Below are positions 54,586 to 64,000 of a stretch of 64,000 nucleotides of DNA, piece by piece. The position numbers and the translations under genes were made by a program. The notes under the pieces are model-generated. The model was not told the DNA's origin. It searched no databases and saw nothing but the letters and a program-made list of their open reading frames with translations. Numbering within the stretch: the stretch's first letter is position 1; the number at the start of each line of letters is the position of its first letter. The stretch covers positions 806,001 to 870,000 of the forward strand of contig NC_015321.1 in NCBI RefSeq assembly GCF_000194605.1. Direction: 5' to 3'. The stretch is from Fluviicola taffensis DSM 16823. Lineage in GTDB: Bacteria; Bacteroidota; Bacteroidia; Flavobacteriales_D; Crocinitomicaceae.

Positions 54586-56583
54586 TTATTTCAAGCTTTT
54601 CAAGAGTTCTTCATCTACTAATTCAGGGATTGTAACTTTCAACTTAGGTTCTTGTTCCATAGCGCGTTTGATTGCGAAAATAGCACCCTCATTTCGAGCC
54701 CAATTGCGGCGTGCGATTCCATTATTGACATCCCAATGCAGCATTGATTTCAATTTTCTAGAAGCATCCTCAGAGCCATCCAACAACATTCCAAATCCGC
54801 CATTGATAACCTCTCCCCAACCTACTCCACCTCCATTATGGATAGAAACCCAAGTTGCGCCACGGAAAGAGTCTCCAATCACATTTTGAATCGCCATATC
54901 AGCTGTAAAACGAGAACCATCATAAATGTTGGAAGTTTCTCGATAAGGAGAATCGGTTCCTGAAACATCGTGATGATCCCGTCCCAGAACAACTGGACCT
55001 ATTTCACCTCTTTTAATCGCCTCATTGAATGCCGAAGCAATTTTTGTCCTTCCTTCAGCATCCGCATACAAAATACGTGCTTGAGAACCAACAACTAATT
55101 TGTTTGCACGAGCTCCTTTAATCCATTGAATATTATCTGCCATTTGTTGCTGAATTTCTGCTGGACTTTCTTGTTTCATTTTCTCTAAAACCGCACAAGC
55201 AATATCATCCGTTTTTTGCAAGTCGTCTGGTTTTCCCGAAGTACAAACCCATCTAAATGGTCCAAAACCATAATCAAAACACATGGGGCCCATGATATCT
55301 TGCACATAAGATGGATATCTAAAATCAATCCCGTTTTCAGCCATTACTTCTGCACCAGCTCTTGAAGCTTCTAATAAAAAGGCATTTCCATAGTCGAAGA
55401 AATAAGTGCCTTTAGCAGTATGCTTATTGATTGTAGCAGCATGTTTTACCAACGTGTCTTGAACCTTTATCTTAAACAACTCAGGATTTTCAGCCATTAG
55501 TTGATTTGCTTCTTCAAAAGAAATCCCAGTAGGGTAATATCCACCAGCCCATGGATTGTGTAATGATGTTTGATCAGATCCCAAATCAATATGAACATTC
55601 TCTTGGTCAAATTTCTCCCAAACATCCACAATGTTTCCCAAATAGGCAACCGAAACTATTTCTTTTAATTCTTGCGCTTTCCTAACGCGTGACACTAGCT
55701 CATCTAAGTCTTCAATTACTTCATGAATCCACCCTTGTTCATGGCGAATTTTTGTAATCTTAGGGTTTACTTCTGCACAAACAGTAATACAGCCTGCAAT
55801 TGTTCCAGCCTTTGGTTGCGCTCCACTCATTCCTCCTAATCCTGAAGTTACAAATAAAGATCCTGCAGGACTCTTTTTAATCTTTCTGAATCCGTTCAGA
55901 ACCGTAATAGTCGTACCATGAACAATACCTTGTGGGCCAATGTACATAAAAGAACCAGCAGTCATTTGACCATACTGCGTAACTCCAAGAGCGTTAAACT
56001 TTTCCCAATCATCTGGTTTCGAATAATTGGGGATCATCATTCCGTTAGTAACTACAACTCGTGGTGCATCTTTATGAGATGGAAACAAACCCATTGGATG
56101 CCCTGAATACATCGCCAAAGTTTGATCATCTTCCATTTCAGACAAATACTTCATTGTTAAACGATACTGAATCCAATTTTGAAAAACAGCACCATTTCCG
56201 CCATAAGTAATCAATTCATGCGGATGTTGAGCAACAGCATAATCCAAATTATTCTGAATCATGAGCATAATTGCTTTCGCTTGCATGGATTTACCTGGAT
56301 ACTCATCAATTGGGCGAGCATACATTCTATAATCAGGCCTGAAACGATACATATAAATACGACCATAGGTTTCCAGTTCATCTGAAAATTCCTTCGCTAA
56401 TACTCCGTGGTGCTCTTGTGGAAAATAACGTAAAGCATTCTTCAAAGCTAAGACCTTCTCATCTGCAGATAAAATTTCTTTTCTTTTAGGAGCGTGATTA
56501 ATCCCTAACTCATATTCTTTTTTAGGGGGTAAATTAACTGGAATTCCAGATTGGATATCGTTTTGAAAATCGTTCAGGGTCAT
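54586..56583 (-). CDS. hutU: Urocanate hydratase
   Basis: 665 residues, the longer form resembling the eukaryotic enzyme rather than the ~555-residue proteobacterial one. Motifs: the NAD-binding TSGLGGMSGAQPKAGTIAGC (~248-267), YGGNGAVFQNW (~127-137), SLHNPWAGGYYPTGISFEEA (~342-361), RDHHDVSGTDSPYRETSNI (~544-562) and GGGVGWGEVINGGFG. It converts urocanate to 4-imidazolone-5-propanoate in histidine degradation, using NAD as an electrophile. No hutH, hutI or hutG lies in the window, so the pathway genes are dispersed. A promoter is seen just upstream. Confidence 0.96.
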   Translation of the reverse strand: MTLNDFQNDIQSGIPVNLPPKKEYELGINHAPKRKEILSADEKVLALKNALRYFPQEHHGVLAKEFSDELETYGRIYMYRFRPDYRMYARPIDEYPGKSMQAKAIMLMIQNNLDYAVAQHPHELITYGGNGAVFQNWIQYRLTMKYLSEMEDDQTLAMYSGHPMGLFPSHKDAPRVVVTNGMMIPNYSKPDDWEKFNALGVTQYGQMTAGSFMYIGPQGIVHGTTITVLNGFRKIKKSPAGSLFVTSGLGGMSGAQPKAGTIAGCITVCAEVNPKITKIRHEQGWIHEVIEDLDELVSRVRKAQELKEIVSVAYLGNIVDVWEKFDQENVHIDLGSDQTSLHNPWAGGYYPTGISFEEANQLMAENPELFKIKVQDTLVKHAATINKHTAKGTYFFDYGNAFLLEASRAGAEVMAENGIDFRYPSYVQDIMGPMCFDYGFGPFRWVCTSGKPDDLQKTDDIACAVLEKMKQESPAEIQQQMADNIQWIKGARANKLVVGSQARILYADAEGRTKIASAFNEAIKRGEIGPVVLGRDHHDVSGTDSPYRETSNIYDGSRFTADMAIQNVIGDSFRGATWVSIHNGGGVGWGEVINGGFGMLLDGSEDASRKLKSMLHWDVNNGIARRNWARNEGAIFAIKRAMEQEPKLKVTIPELVDEELLKSLK

Positions 56584-56600
56584 AAAACAGAATTATTCTG

Positions 56601-56633
56601 CAAATTTAAGAAATATGAGCCTAACTAAAACAA
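56601..56633 (-). promoter_or_regulatory. Promoter of hutU
   Basis: On the minus strand TTG (complement of 56631-56633), a 22-nt spacer and TAAATTTG (complement of 56601-56608), an exact TAnnTTTG. It ends 17 bp before the hutU ATG. Confidence 0.6.
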
Positions 56634-56634
56634 T

Positions 56635-56668
56635 AAAGGGCTATCCGTCGAATAACGAATAGCCCTTT
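56635..56668 (-). terminator. Terminator of the T9SS type B cargo gene
   Basis: AAAGGGCTAT (56635-56644) and ATAGCCCTTT (56659-56668) are perfect 10-bp arms around a 14-nt loop with further CGT/ACG pairing. On the minus strand the stem is followed by ATTGTTTTAG, a weak T-rich tail. Confidence 0.75.
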
Positions 56669-56686
56669 ATCTTACGGATCAATTAT

Positions 56687-59326
56687 CTATTTGATAATAT
56701 TGACAGTTCCATTCCAAGTATATTTCTTATCTGAAATGATTTCTCTTGTGCGTATTAACCACGTATAAGTTCCTTGTTGAATCAATTGACCGTTGTAAGT
56801 ACCATCCCAAGAAGCGTTTACATCATGAGATTCCCAAACCATTTCGCCCCATCGATTAAACACTTGAAGTTCAAAATCAAATTCATCAATTCCTTCAATG
56901 TGTATTCTCCATGTTTGATTAAATTCATCTCCATCTGGTGTAAATGTATTTGGAGCATATAGAATTACTTCAGGAAGAATTACAACCTTTTTAGTTACTG
57001 TATCAGCACACCCTAAATATGATTTTGCAATTAAAGTCACATAATAAGTTCCTGTTTGACCATCAGGATACAAAACCGTTTGATCATTATTTGTAGAACT
57101 ATTCGGTGAAGCTCCTGGGAAACTCCATTCATAAGTGTTTGCATACAAGGAGTATTCCGTGAATAACACTTGGGTATTGAACATCGTTATTGGATCTGGA
57201 CTCCATTTAAAATCAGCCACCGGAGTCTGCATAACAACCAATGTATCCGTGAATGTAGTTGAATCGATACACCCATCAGGAGAAGTAACAATTAACTGTA
57301 CGTCATATGTTCCGTTCATCGTAGAAGATGTATTCAATGAATCTACATCGATAAATTCATCACCATTAGTGATTCTCCAAATGGTATTTTGAGACATATT
57401 TGGATCTGTTGTGTTTTTTAGAACAAACACCGCAGGTTCACACTTAGGCGTCATATCAATTGAAATTTGCGGAATAGGAACAGAATAAGCTATAATTTGA
57501 CCTGTTAAAGTAATCGGTGTTGTTTCACAAACATCATCAATTGTTACAGTATAGGTTGTTGTTATTAAAGGCGAATCATTCATCGTGCTTTCAGTTCCAA
57601 CATCTGTTTGTCCTGTTGACCAAGTCATTGTATATGGAGCACCAATACCACCAGAAGCCGTTACAGTTAATGAATCTTCGTAACCAGGACACGTAAATGC
57701 ATCAACAGATAGAACACCAGTTAATACTGGATTCAAAGTAACATAGATTGAATCTTTATTTGACCAACAACCCAAATTACTTTGAGCCTGAACGGGATAA
57801 TAAGCATCGATTGTAGGATTAATTTGAGTACTAGCCAATAATGATGGATTGTGATCCCAATGATAGGAATAACCTGAAGTAGAAGTAGCTCCACCTATCG
57901 CATTAGCCCAAATTGTAGCCGTACCATTTTGACAGATAACTGTATCATTTGAAACTGACATCACAATTTCAGCCGGATTAGTCAAAATTGCTGTTGTACA
58001 TTTCTGACAACCCAAGGTGTTTCTTGCACACACATTATATGTTCCTGCTGCAAAACCTCCTAGTGTATTAGAAGCTTGCCAAGTTACACCATTATTAAAA
58101 CTATATTCACTTGCACCAACACTTGTAATAGTAATTGTACCATCACTAAATCCAAAACAACTTGGATTTGTAACTGCAGATGCAAGTTGCAATTGCGAAA
58201 CAGTCACAAAAACGGTATCTCGCACAATACCACACAATGTGCTTGTTTCTCTTAAAACAAACTTATAAATTCCAGGCTGATTAACCGTTACAGTTGGGTT
58301 CATTGAGCTGGAATTCGGTGAAAAAGATGCTGTTGCAGCAGGTGTTAATCCTGGTGGAACAATTGCTTGCCAGTTTGCGGTATTTGATGTGCTTCCAACA
58401 CTCCCTGTTAACAAGATAGGTTGTCCCAAGCAAACTGTTTGATTAGGACCTGCATTTGGTGCTGGCGGGTTTACTACTGTAATGGTAAATGTCGCAGTAT
58501 CCTGCAATGCTGGATTTCCGCCCATTGGTGGTTGACTTACCACTACAGAATAAGTAGTTGTAACTGTTGGATTAACGGTTGTCGTACCCGCAGAAGGATT
58601 TGTTACTCCTGTAGTAACTAACCAGTTAAAACTAGGAGCCGTATAACCTGGTGTAGCAATTGTTACTGAAGCAGAATTCCCCAAACAAATTGTTTGATCT
58701 GCTGCAGAAACTCCACAAACTACAGAAGCCGTTCCAAAGAAATTAAAATTAATATCCTGACCTACCGAGCTGTAATTTGACAAACATAGAATAATTGTTT
58801 GCCCTGCGGTTACAGTTAATGGCGGTTGATAACTCGTATTAGAAGCACCAGGAGGATAATTTCCTGGAGCTGACATCCCTGTATTTCCATTACACATACC
58901 GTTCCAGTTACAAGCAACTGGAGGTAAGGTGTTACCATTAATACCCGCACAACCATCTGTAGTACTTGACGGACTATCTGCCCACATAATCCAGTCAAAA
59001 CATCCTGAATTTGAAGGTGTAGTAGTTCCTGAATTCAATCCAATAATCGACCATTCCAAAGTTCCGCTAGTTACAATATTAATTGTAATAAATGTTGAAA
59101 CTGTTTCACCAGATAATAGACATCCACTGTTTACTCCTTGAGGATTTGTACTTGGATTTGAAATCGTTCCAGAACCAAAATCTGGTGTATTATATGGTGG
59201 TTGAGCACCCGTAATATCAAAATCAGGATTCGAACAGCCTGGTATCGCTAAATTACAATTCACTGCCATTTGAGCAGATGCCCCAATTGAACAAAACAAC
59301 AATAAAAAATATAAAAGTACTTTCAT
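56687..59326 (-). CDS. Secreted multi-domain protein with PKD and T9SS type B (CHU_C/gliding) C-terminal domain
   Basis: 879 residues. Signal peptide 1-18 (ends GASA). Residues ~20-205 form a Cys- and Asn-rich beta domain (NCNLAIPGCSNPDFDITGAQ). Several Ig-like/SprB-like modules follow, marked by repeats of DQTICLGNSASVTIATPGY and NQTVCLGQPILLTGSVGS, and GCQKCTTAILTNPAEI. A PKD domain lies at ~700-780 (WSFPGASPNSSTNNDQTV). The last ~85 residues are the type B sorting domain: ILYAPNTFTPDGDEFNQTW, FNRWGEMVWES and GTYTWLIRTREI. Type B domains direct export by the T9SS and attachment at the surface. The upstream 120-residue secreted protein is separated by only 5 bp. Confidence 0.92.
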   Translation of the reverse strand: MKVLLYFLLLFCSIGASAQMAVNCNLAIPGCSNPDFDITGAQPPYNTPDFGSGTISNPSTNPQGVNSGCLLSGETVSTFITINIVTSGTLEWSIIGLNSGTTTPSNSGCFDWIMWADSPSSTTDGCAGINGNTLPPVACNWNGMCNGNTGMSAPGNYPPGASNTSYQPPLTVTAGQTIILCLSNYSSVGQDINFNFFGTASVVCGVSAADQTICLGNSASVTIATPGYTAPSFNWLVTTGVTNPSAGTTTVNPTVTTTYSVVVSQPPMGGNPALQDTATFTITVVNPPAPNAGPNQTVCLGQPILLTGSVGSTSNTANWQAIVPPGLTPAATASFSPNSSSMNPTVTVNQPGIYKFVLRETSTLCGIVRDTVFVTVSQLQLASAVTNPSCFGFSDGTITITSVGASEYSFNNGVTWQASNTLGGFAAGTYNVCARNTLGCQKCTTAILTNPAEIVMSVSNDTVICQNGTATIWANAIGGATSTSGYSYHWDHNPSLLASTQINPTIDAYYPVQAQSNLGCWSNKDSIYVTLNPVLTGVLSVDAFTCPGYEDSLTVTASGGIGAPYTMTWSTGQTDVGTESTMNDSPLITTTYTVTIDDVCETTPITLTGQIIAYSVPIPQISIDMTPKCEPAVFVLKNTTDPNMSQNTIWRITNGDEFIDVDSLNTSSTMNGTYDVQLIVTSPDGCIDSTTFTDTLVVMQTPVADFKWSPDPITMFNTQVLFTEYSLYANTYEWSFPGASPNSSTNNDQTVLYPDGQTGTYYVTLIAKSYLGCADTVTKKVVILPEVILYAPNTFTPDGDEFNQTWRIHIEGIDEFDFELQVFNRWGEMVWESHDVNASWDGTYNGQLIQQGTYTWLIRTREIISDKKYTWNGTVNIIK

Positions 59327-59331
59327 CGGAA

Positions 59332-59694
59332 TTAATTTTCAGAACAGTTAGTAAATGGATATGGGGTGATTGGATCAACTCCTTGTAAACCTATCTGCAA
59401 GCAAGTATAAGAAGTGGCATAAGTACCCATCCAAGATGCAAAATCCGCTGGTGTTAACGCACTTAAATCTCGGGTAACTAGAAATAATCGATGTGTTGGA
59501 ATATCAACTCGAACAACCCCCACATAAGGAATGGCACGTAATTGGTTTTCCAATGCTACTAAATCATTTTGGTTTGTTATGTTCACCATACATTGTGCAA
59601 AGTAAACAGGTCCATTATTCTGGTTCGTGCTTGTTTGAGAATTACCGACAAACGCACTTAGCGCAAAAACAATACTTAGTATTAAAATCTTCAT
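59332..59694 (-). CDS. Small secreted protein with HMA-like fold lacking CxxC
   Basis: 120 residues. Signal peptide ~1-19 (ILILSIVFALSAFVGNSQ). The mature part shows a beta-alpha-beta-beta-alpha-beta pattern: VYFAQCMVNITNQNDLVALE, NQLRAIPYVGVVRVDIPTHR, LFLVTRDLSALTPADFASWM. This is like a heavy-metal-associated (ferredoxin-like) fold, but without the metal-binding CxxC. Two cysteines (MQC-like FAQC and YTCLQIG, plus a C-terminal NCSEN) may form a disulfide. It is 5 bp upstream of the T9SS type B gene, so the two are almost certainly co-expressed. No family name is claimed. Confidence 0.75.
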   Translation of the reverse strand: MKILILSIVFALSAFVGNSQTSTNQNNGPVYFAQCMVNITNQNDLVALENQLRAIPYVGVVRVDIPTHRLFLVTRDLSALTPADFASWMGTYATSYTCLQIGLQGVDPITPYPFTNCSEN

Positions 59695-59790
59695 AATATA
59701 ATGCTTTGCTTTCTAAACGAAATAATGACAATTTGGTTGCCTAGGGATAATAAAACAAACTAATTATGAACATTTTGTTAAAAATCAAAA

Positions 59791-59812
59791 AAGGAGACTA
59801 ATTAGTCTCCTT
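59791..59812 (-). terminator. Palindromic terminator after eno
   Basis: A perfect 22-bp palindrome whose half is AAGGAGACTAA (59791-59801). On the minus strand it is followed by TTTTGATTTTT. It lies 26 bp past the eno stop. Confidence 0.85.
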
Positions 59813-59837
59813 ATATAAATCTGATTTGAATATGTCC

Positions 59838-61130
<1,293 letters not shown>

Positions 61131-61142
61131 TTATTTAGAAGC

Positions 61143-62246
61143 TTAGTGCTTCGCTTGTTGCATATTGGTTATAAATTGATCGAATAGGTAGCGTGAATCG
61201 TGCGGTCCAGCAGATGCTTCTGGATGGTATTGAACAGAAAAAACGGGTTTATCTGTCAACATGATTCCTGCAATCGTTTGATCGTTTAAATGTTCGTGTG
61301 TAACTTGAATTCTTGGATTCGCTTTTACACTTTCTTTAGCGATCACAAATCCATGATTCTGAGAGGTGATTTCTCCTTTTCCTGTCAGTAAATTCATCAC
61401 TGGATGGTTGATTCCTCGGTGACCGTTAAACATTTTCTCTGTTTTCAAGCCTTGACTTAATCCTAAGATTTGGTGACCTAAACAAATTCCGAATATCGGT
61501 GTTCCTAATTCAACCAATTCTTTCACTAGAGAAATTTCATTAGGCATTGCTGACGGATCTCCAGGGCCATTCGACAATAAATAACCATCCGGATTAAATG
61601 CTTTTAATTCAGAGACAGTTGCATTCATTGGAAAAACCTTCACAAAACAACCTCTATCTACCAAACATCGGATAATATTCTTCTTCACTCCAAAATCGAG
61701 TAAGGCAACTTTGAATTCACTCGATGAATCACCAACTTCATAAGCTGTTTTTGTAGCAACTTTTGAAGACAACTCTAAGCCATCCATTGACGGAACTTCT
61801 TTTACTTGTTTTTGAAGCGCTTTTTCATCTAAGATCTCAGATGAAATAATTGCATTCATTGCACCTTTATGACGAATGTGTCGAACCAATGCTCGTGTAT
61901 CGATATCTGTAATACCAACTTTATCATTTTCCACTAAATAATCTTGCATACTAGATGTAGCAGAAGTTCTTGAAAAGTTGTTGGCAAATTTTTTGGTAAC
62001 TAAACCAGCAATCTTTACAGTTTCAGACTCCACTTCAATTGGGTTTACACCGTAATTACCAATATGAGAAGTCGTCATGACTAGTATTTGACCATAATAG
62101 GAAGGATCAGTAAATACTTCTTGATAACCAGTCATCCCTGTGTTAAAAGCAATTTCACCAGTTGTTGTTCCAATTTTCCCGGTTGCTTTGCCGTAAAATA
62201 CTGTTCCATCTTCCAGGACCAGGAGCGCAGGCTTGCGTTCTTCCAT
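61143..62246 (-). CDS. carA: Carbamoyl-phosphate synthase small (glutaminase) subunit
   Basis: 367 residues, normal length. N-terminal LEDGTVFYGKATGKIG (~11-26), FNTGMTGYQEVFTDPSY (~34-50), LLSNGPGDPSAMPNEI (~220-235), the catalytic-Cys motif FGICLGHQILGLSQG (~249-263; Cys ~252) and VQYHPEASAGPHDSRYLFDQ (~338-357) holding the His/Glu of the class I glutaminase triad. It releases ammonia from glutamine for the CarB subunit, feeding arginine and pyrimidine synthesis. carB is not in the window. A promoter precedes it. Confidence 0.98.
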   Translation of the reverse strand: MEERKPALLVLEDGTVFYGKATGKIGTTTGEIAFNTGMTGYQEVFTDPSYYGQILVMTTSHIGNYGVNPIEVESETVKIAGLVTKKFANNFSRTSATSSMQDYLVENDKVGITDIDTRALVRHIRHKGAMNAIISSEILDEKALQKQVKEVPSMDGLELSSKVATKTAYEVGDSSSEFKVALLDFGVKKNIIRCLVDRGCFVKVFPMNATVSELKAFNPDGYLLSNGPGDPSAMPNEISLVKELVELGTPIFGICLGHQILGLSQGLKTEKMFNGHRGINHPVMNLLTGKGEITSQNHGFVIAKESVKANPRIQVTHEHLNDQTIAGIMLTDKPVFSVQYHPEASAGPHDSRYLFDQFITNMQQAKH

Positions 62247-62263
62247 ATACTAAATTGTTTTTG

Positions 62264-62294
62264 CAAAATTAGAATTTCTATTCCAACTTCAAAA
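62264..62294 (-). promoter_or_regulatory. Promoter of carA-eno
   Basis: On the minus strand TTTTG (complement of 62290-62294), an 18-nt spacer and TAATTTTG (complement of 62264-62271), an exact -7 consensus 17 bp before the carA ATG. Confidence 0.7.
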
Positions 62295-62308
62295 GTATAG
62301 TTCATAAA

Positions 62309-62342
62309 AAAAGGGTATCCGTTAATAACTGGACACCCTTTT
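62309..62342 (-). terminator. Terminator of the ribosomal protein operon after rplQ
   Basis: AAAAGGGT (62309-62316) pairs with ACCCTTTT (62335-62342), with further GTCC/GGAT-like inner pairing. On the minus strand the stem runs into TTTTTTTATG. Confidence 0.85.
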
Positions 62343-62420
62343 ATACTAATTTAAGATTGAATAAATCGTATTCTGACTGCACTAACGTTTGTCCAGTCAA
62401 ATCGAAAGCAATGCTTTCTC

Positions 62421-62999
62421 TTACTCTTCACCTTTTTTCTCTTCTTCAGTCGAATCAGCTTCTGCTTCTGGAGCCGCTGCCTCTGGAGCAACTTCTTCCG
62501 CTTTTACTTCTTCAACAACTTCTGCTACCGCTACTTCTTCAGTTACTTCAGCAACTGGAGAATCTGCTTTTTTAGCAGTTGTCGAACCACCACGACGAGA
62601 ACGACGTGTAGTTGTTTTCTTTTCACCTGATGTGTAAACTTCGTTGAAATCAACCAACTCGATTAAACACATTTCAGCATTATCTCCTAAACGGTAACCT
62701 GTTCGGATAATACGTGTGTATCCTCCTGGACGGTCAGCAATTTTTGGAGCAATTGTTCTGAAAAGCTCAGTTACAGCCTCCTTACTTTTCAAGTAAGAGA
62801 AAGTTGTACGACGATTGTGAGTTGTATCATCTTTTGATTTTGTCAAGATAGGCTCAACATAAACACGTAAAGCTTTTGCTTTAGCGATTGTAGTTGAAAT
62901 ACGTTTGTGTTCGATTAATGAACAAGCCATATTAGACAACATTGCAGCTCTGTGTGCAGTTTGTCTTCCTAAATGATTGAATTTTTTTCCGTGTCTCAT
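62421..62999 (-). CDS. rplQ: 50S ribosomal protein L17 with acidic C-terminal extension
   Basis: 192 residues. The first ~120 are canonical L17: [50 protein letters not shown]-like [40 protein letters not shown] and LIELVDFN. From ~135 an extra low-complexity tail begins with [13 protein letters not shown] and continues as alternating Glu, Ala and Val ([20 protein letters not shown]) to the end. Typical bacterial L17 is ~115-130 residues. The gene lies 92 bp after rpoA and ends the operon. Confidence 0.97.
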   Translation of the reverse strand: MRHGKKFNHLGRQTAHRAAMLSNMACSLIEHKRISTTIAKAKALRVYVEPILTKSKDDTTHNRRTTFSYLKSKEAVTELFRTIAPKIADRPGGYTRIIRTGYRLGDNAEMCLIELVDFNEVYTSGEKKTTTRRSRRGGSTTAKKADSPVAEVTEEVAVAEVVEEVKAEEVAPEAAAPEAEADSTEEEKKGEE

Positions 63000-63091
63000 A
63001 ACATTTAATTTCGTAAGTAACGGTTAGCTAGATCTAGTATCGCATCAATCTAGCCACCTATCACGACATTATTTAAAATTTAATTGCGCTA

Positions 63092-64000
63092 CTAGTCTTT
63101 ATCTAATTTGTACTTCGCTACATTCATACCGAAGTTCAATCCTTTTGAATCAACTAAATCTTCCAACTCAGTTAATGATTTCTTACCGAAATTACGGAAT
63201 TTCAAGAGATCATTTTTGTTGTAAGATACCAAATCGCCAAGTGTTTCAACGTCTGCTGCTTTCAAACAATTAAGTGCACGAACTGAAAGATCCATATCCA
63301 CTAATTTTGTTTTCAACAATTGACGCATGTGCAATGATGTTTCATCAAACTCTTCTGTTTCCGATTTCACTTCACTATCTAAAGTGATGCGCTCATCTGA
63401 GAATAACATAAAGTGGTGAATCAAAATCTTTGCAGCTTCTTTCAAAGCATCTTTTGGATGAATTGAACCATCAGTAGTCAATTCTAAAACCAATTTTTCG
63501 TAATCCGTTTTTTGTTCTACACGGTAATTTTCAATCGTGTATTTTACGTTTACAATTGGAGTAAAAATTGAATCGATCGCAATCGTACCAAAAGGTGCGT
63601 TACCTGATTTATTCTCTTCTGCAGGAAGGTAACCACGTCCTTTAATGATTGTCAATTCCAACTCTAATTTAACAGAGCTTTCCATGTTACAAATCACTAA
63701 ATCTGGGTTTAATACTTGAAATCCTGAAGTGAATTTACCCAAATCACCAGCTGTCAACTTATCTTGACCAGAGATAGAAACAACAACTGTTTCATTATCT
63801 GTTCCTTCGATTTGTTGTTTGAAGCGAACTTGTTTCAAATTCAACACGATTTCAGTAACATCCTCTACAACACCTTTCAAAGTTGCGAACTCATGGTCCA
63901 CTCCTTCGATACGTACTGAAGAAATAGCGTACCCTTCTAATGAAGAAAGTAAAATACGACGTAATGCGTTTCCTACAGTGATACCGTATCCTGGCTCAAG
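63092..64000 (-). CDS. rpoA: DNA-directed RNA polymerase alpha subunit (5' end outside window)
   Basis: The frame is open from the TAA side at 63092 to the window edge; GTG at 63901 is internal, since the upstream codons ([20 protein letters not shown], then [20 protein letters not shown]) are canonical alpha N-terminal domain sequence. Also visible are the assembly region ([31 protein letters not shown]) and the C-terminal domain ([39 protein letters not shown]). The missing part is roughly the first 25-30 residues. Alpha dimerises to nucleate the polymerase and contacts regulators and UP elements. Confidence 0.98.
   Translation of the reverse strand, partial: LEPGYGITVGNALRRILLSSLEGYAISSVRIEGVDHEFATLKGVVEDVTEIVLNLKQVRFKQQIEGTDNETVVVSISGQDKLTAGDLGKFTSGFQVLNPDLVICNMESSVKLELELTIIKGRGYLPAEENKSGNAPFGTIAIDSIFTPIVNVKYTIENYRVEQKTDYEKLVLELTTDGSIHPKDALKEAAKILIHHFMLFSDERITLDSEVKSETEEFDETSLHMRQLLKTKLVDMDLSVRALNCLKAADVETLGDLVSYNKNDLLKFRNFGKKSLTELEDLVDSKGLNFGMNVAKYKLDKD

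Noticed and set aside
63092-63901. Start of rpoA at a GTG inside the window
   Set aside because: Canonical alpha-subunit sequence continues upstream of 63901 to the window edge, so the gene is 5'-truncated by the window and the GTG is an internal valine.

Overview
The window reads as a chromosomal segment of a low-G+C member of the Bacteroidota, most probably Flavobacteriales and possibly close to Fluviicola/Crocinitomicaceae (genus is a guess). Evidence: type IX secretion (T9SS) cargo with type A and type B sorting domains, PorV/PorQ-family protein, TonB receptor with a carboxypeptidase-regulatory-like N-domain, DUF4783 next to nadC and rlmH, bacterial group II GGGP synthase, the order rpoA-rplQ-carA-eno, and promoters of the Bacteroidota type TAnnTTTG.

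Layout. 1-11150 (minus strand): a surface-protein unit of a TonB-dependent receptor, a 1394-residue T9SS cargo and a PorV/PorQ-like barrel, closed by a strong terminator; beyond it lies a second, near-identical copy of the cargo gene that runs off the window start. 11379-20918 (mostly plus): phosphopantetheinyl transferase overlapping GGGP synthase, an M43 secreted metalloprotease with a possibly structured leader, small unknown genes including a DEAD-box-like protein without Walker A, a 7TM-DISM/SpoIIE phosphatase, nadC, a DUF4783 gene and rlmH.

20922-41286 (plus): a surface polysaccharide locus of about 20 kb: candidate polymerase, acyltransferase, FkbM methyltransferase, NDP-sugar epimerases, aminotransferase, NeuD-type acetyltransferase, polysaccharide deacetylase-like protein, Wzx flippase, six glycosyltransferases, a UDP-GlcNAc 2-epimerase, a WbpG-like amidotransferase and an asparagine-synthase homologue. 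A second asparagine synthase (42476-44374) lies just beyond, flanked by palindromic repeats. No Wza/Wzc/Wzz or initiating phosphoglycosyl transferase is seen, so export and initiation must be encoded elsewhere.

41426-54517: a pentapeptide-repeat protein, a 56-residue CxxC protein missed by length filters, SRPBCC, YcxB-like and VOC proteins, an SDR plus AraC regulator pair, rdgB, monomeric isocitrate dehydrogenase, two paralogous small Cys-rich lipoproteins, a DUF4403 lipoprotein and an OmpA-family gene broken by a one-base frameshift. 54586-64000 (minus): urocanate hydratase, a small secreted protein with a T9SS type B cargo, enolase, carA, rplQ and the 3' part of rpoA.

No rRNA, tRNA, CRISPR array, insertion sequence or prophage was recognised. 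The best candidate for something undescribed is the TonB receptor/giant cargo/PorV-like unit with its mosaic duplicated cargo gene. Secondary candidates are the possible three-way-junction leader RNA before the metalloprotease and the paired Cys-rich lipoproteins.
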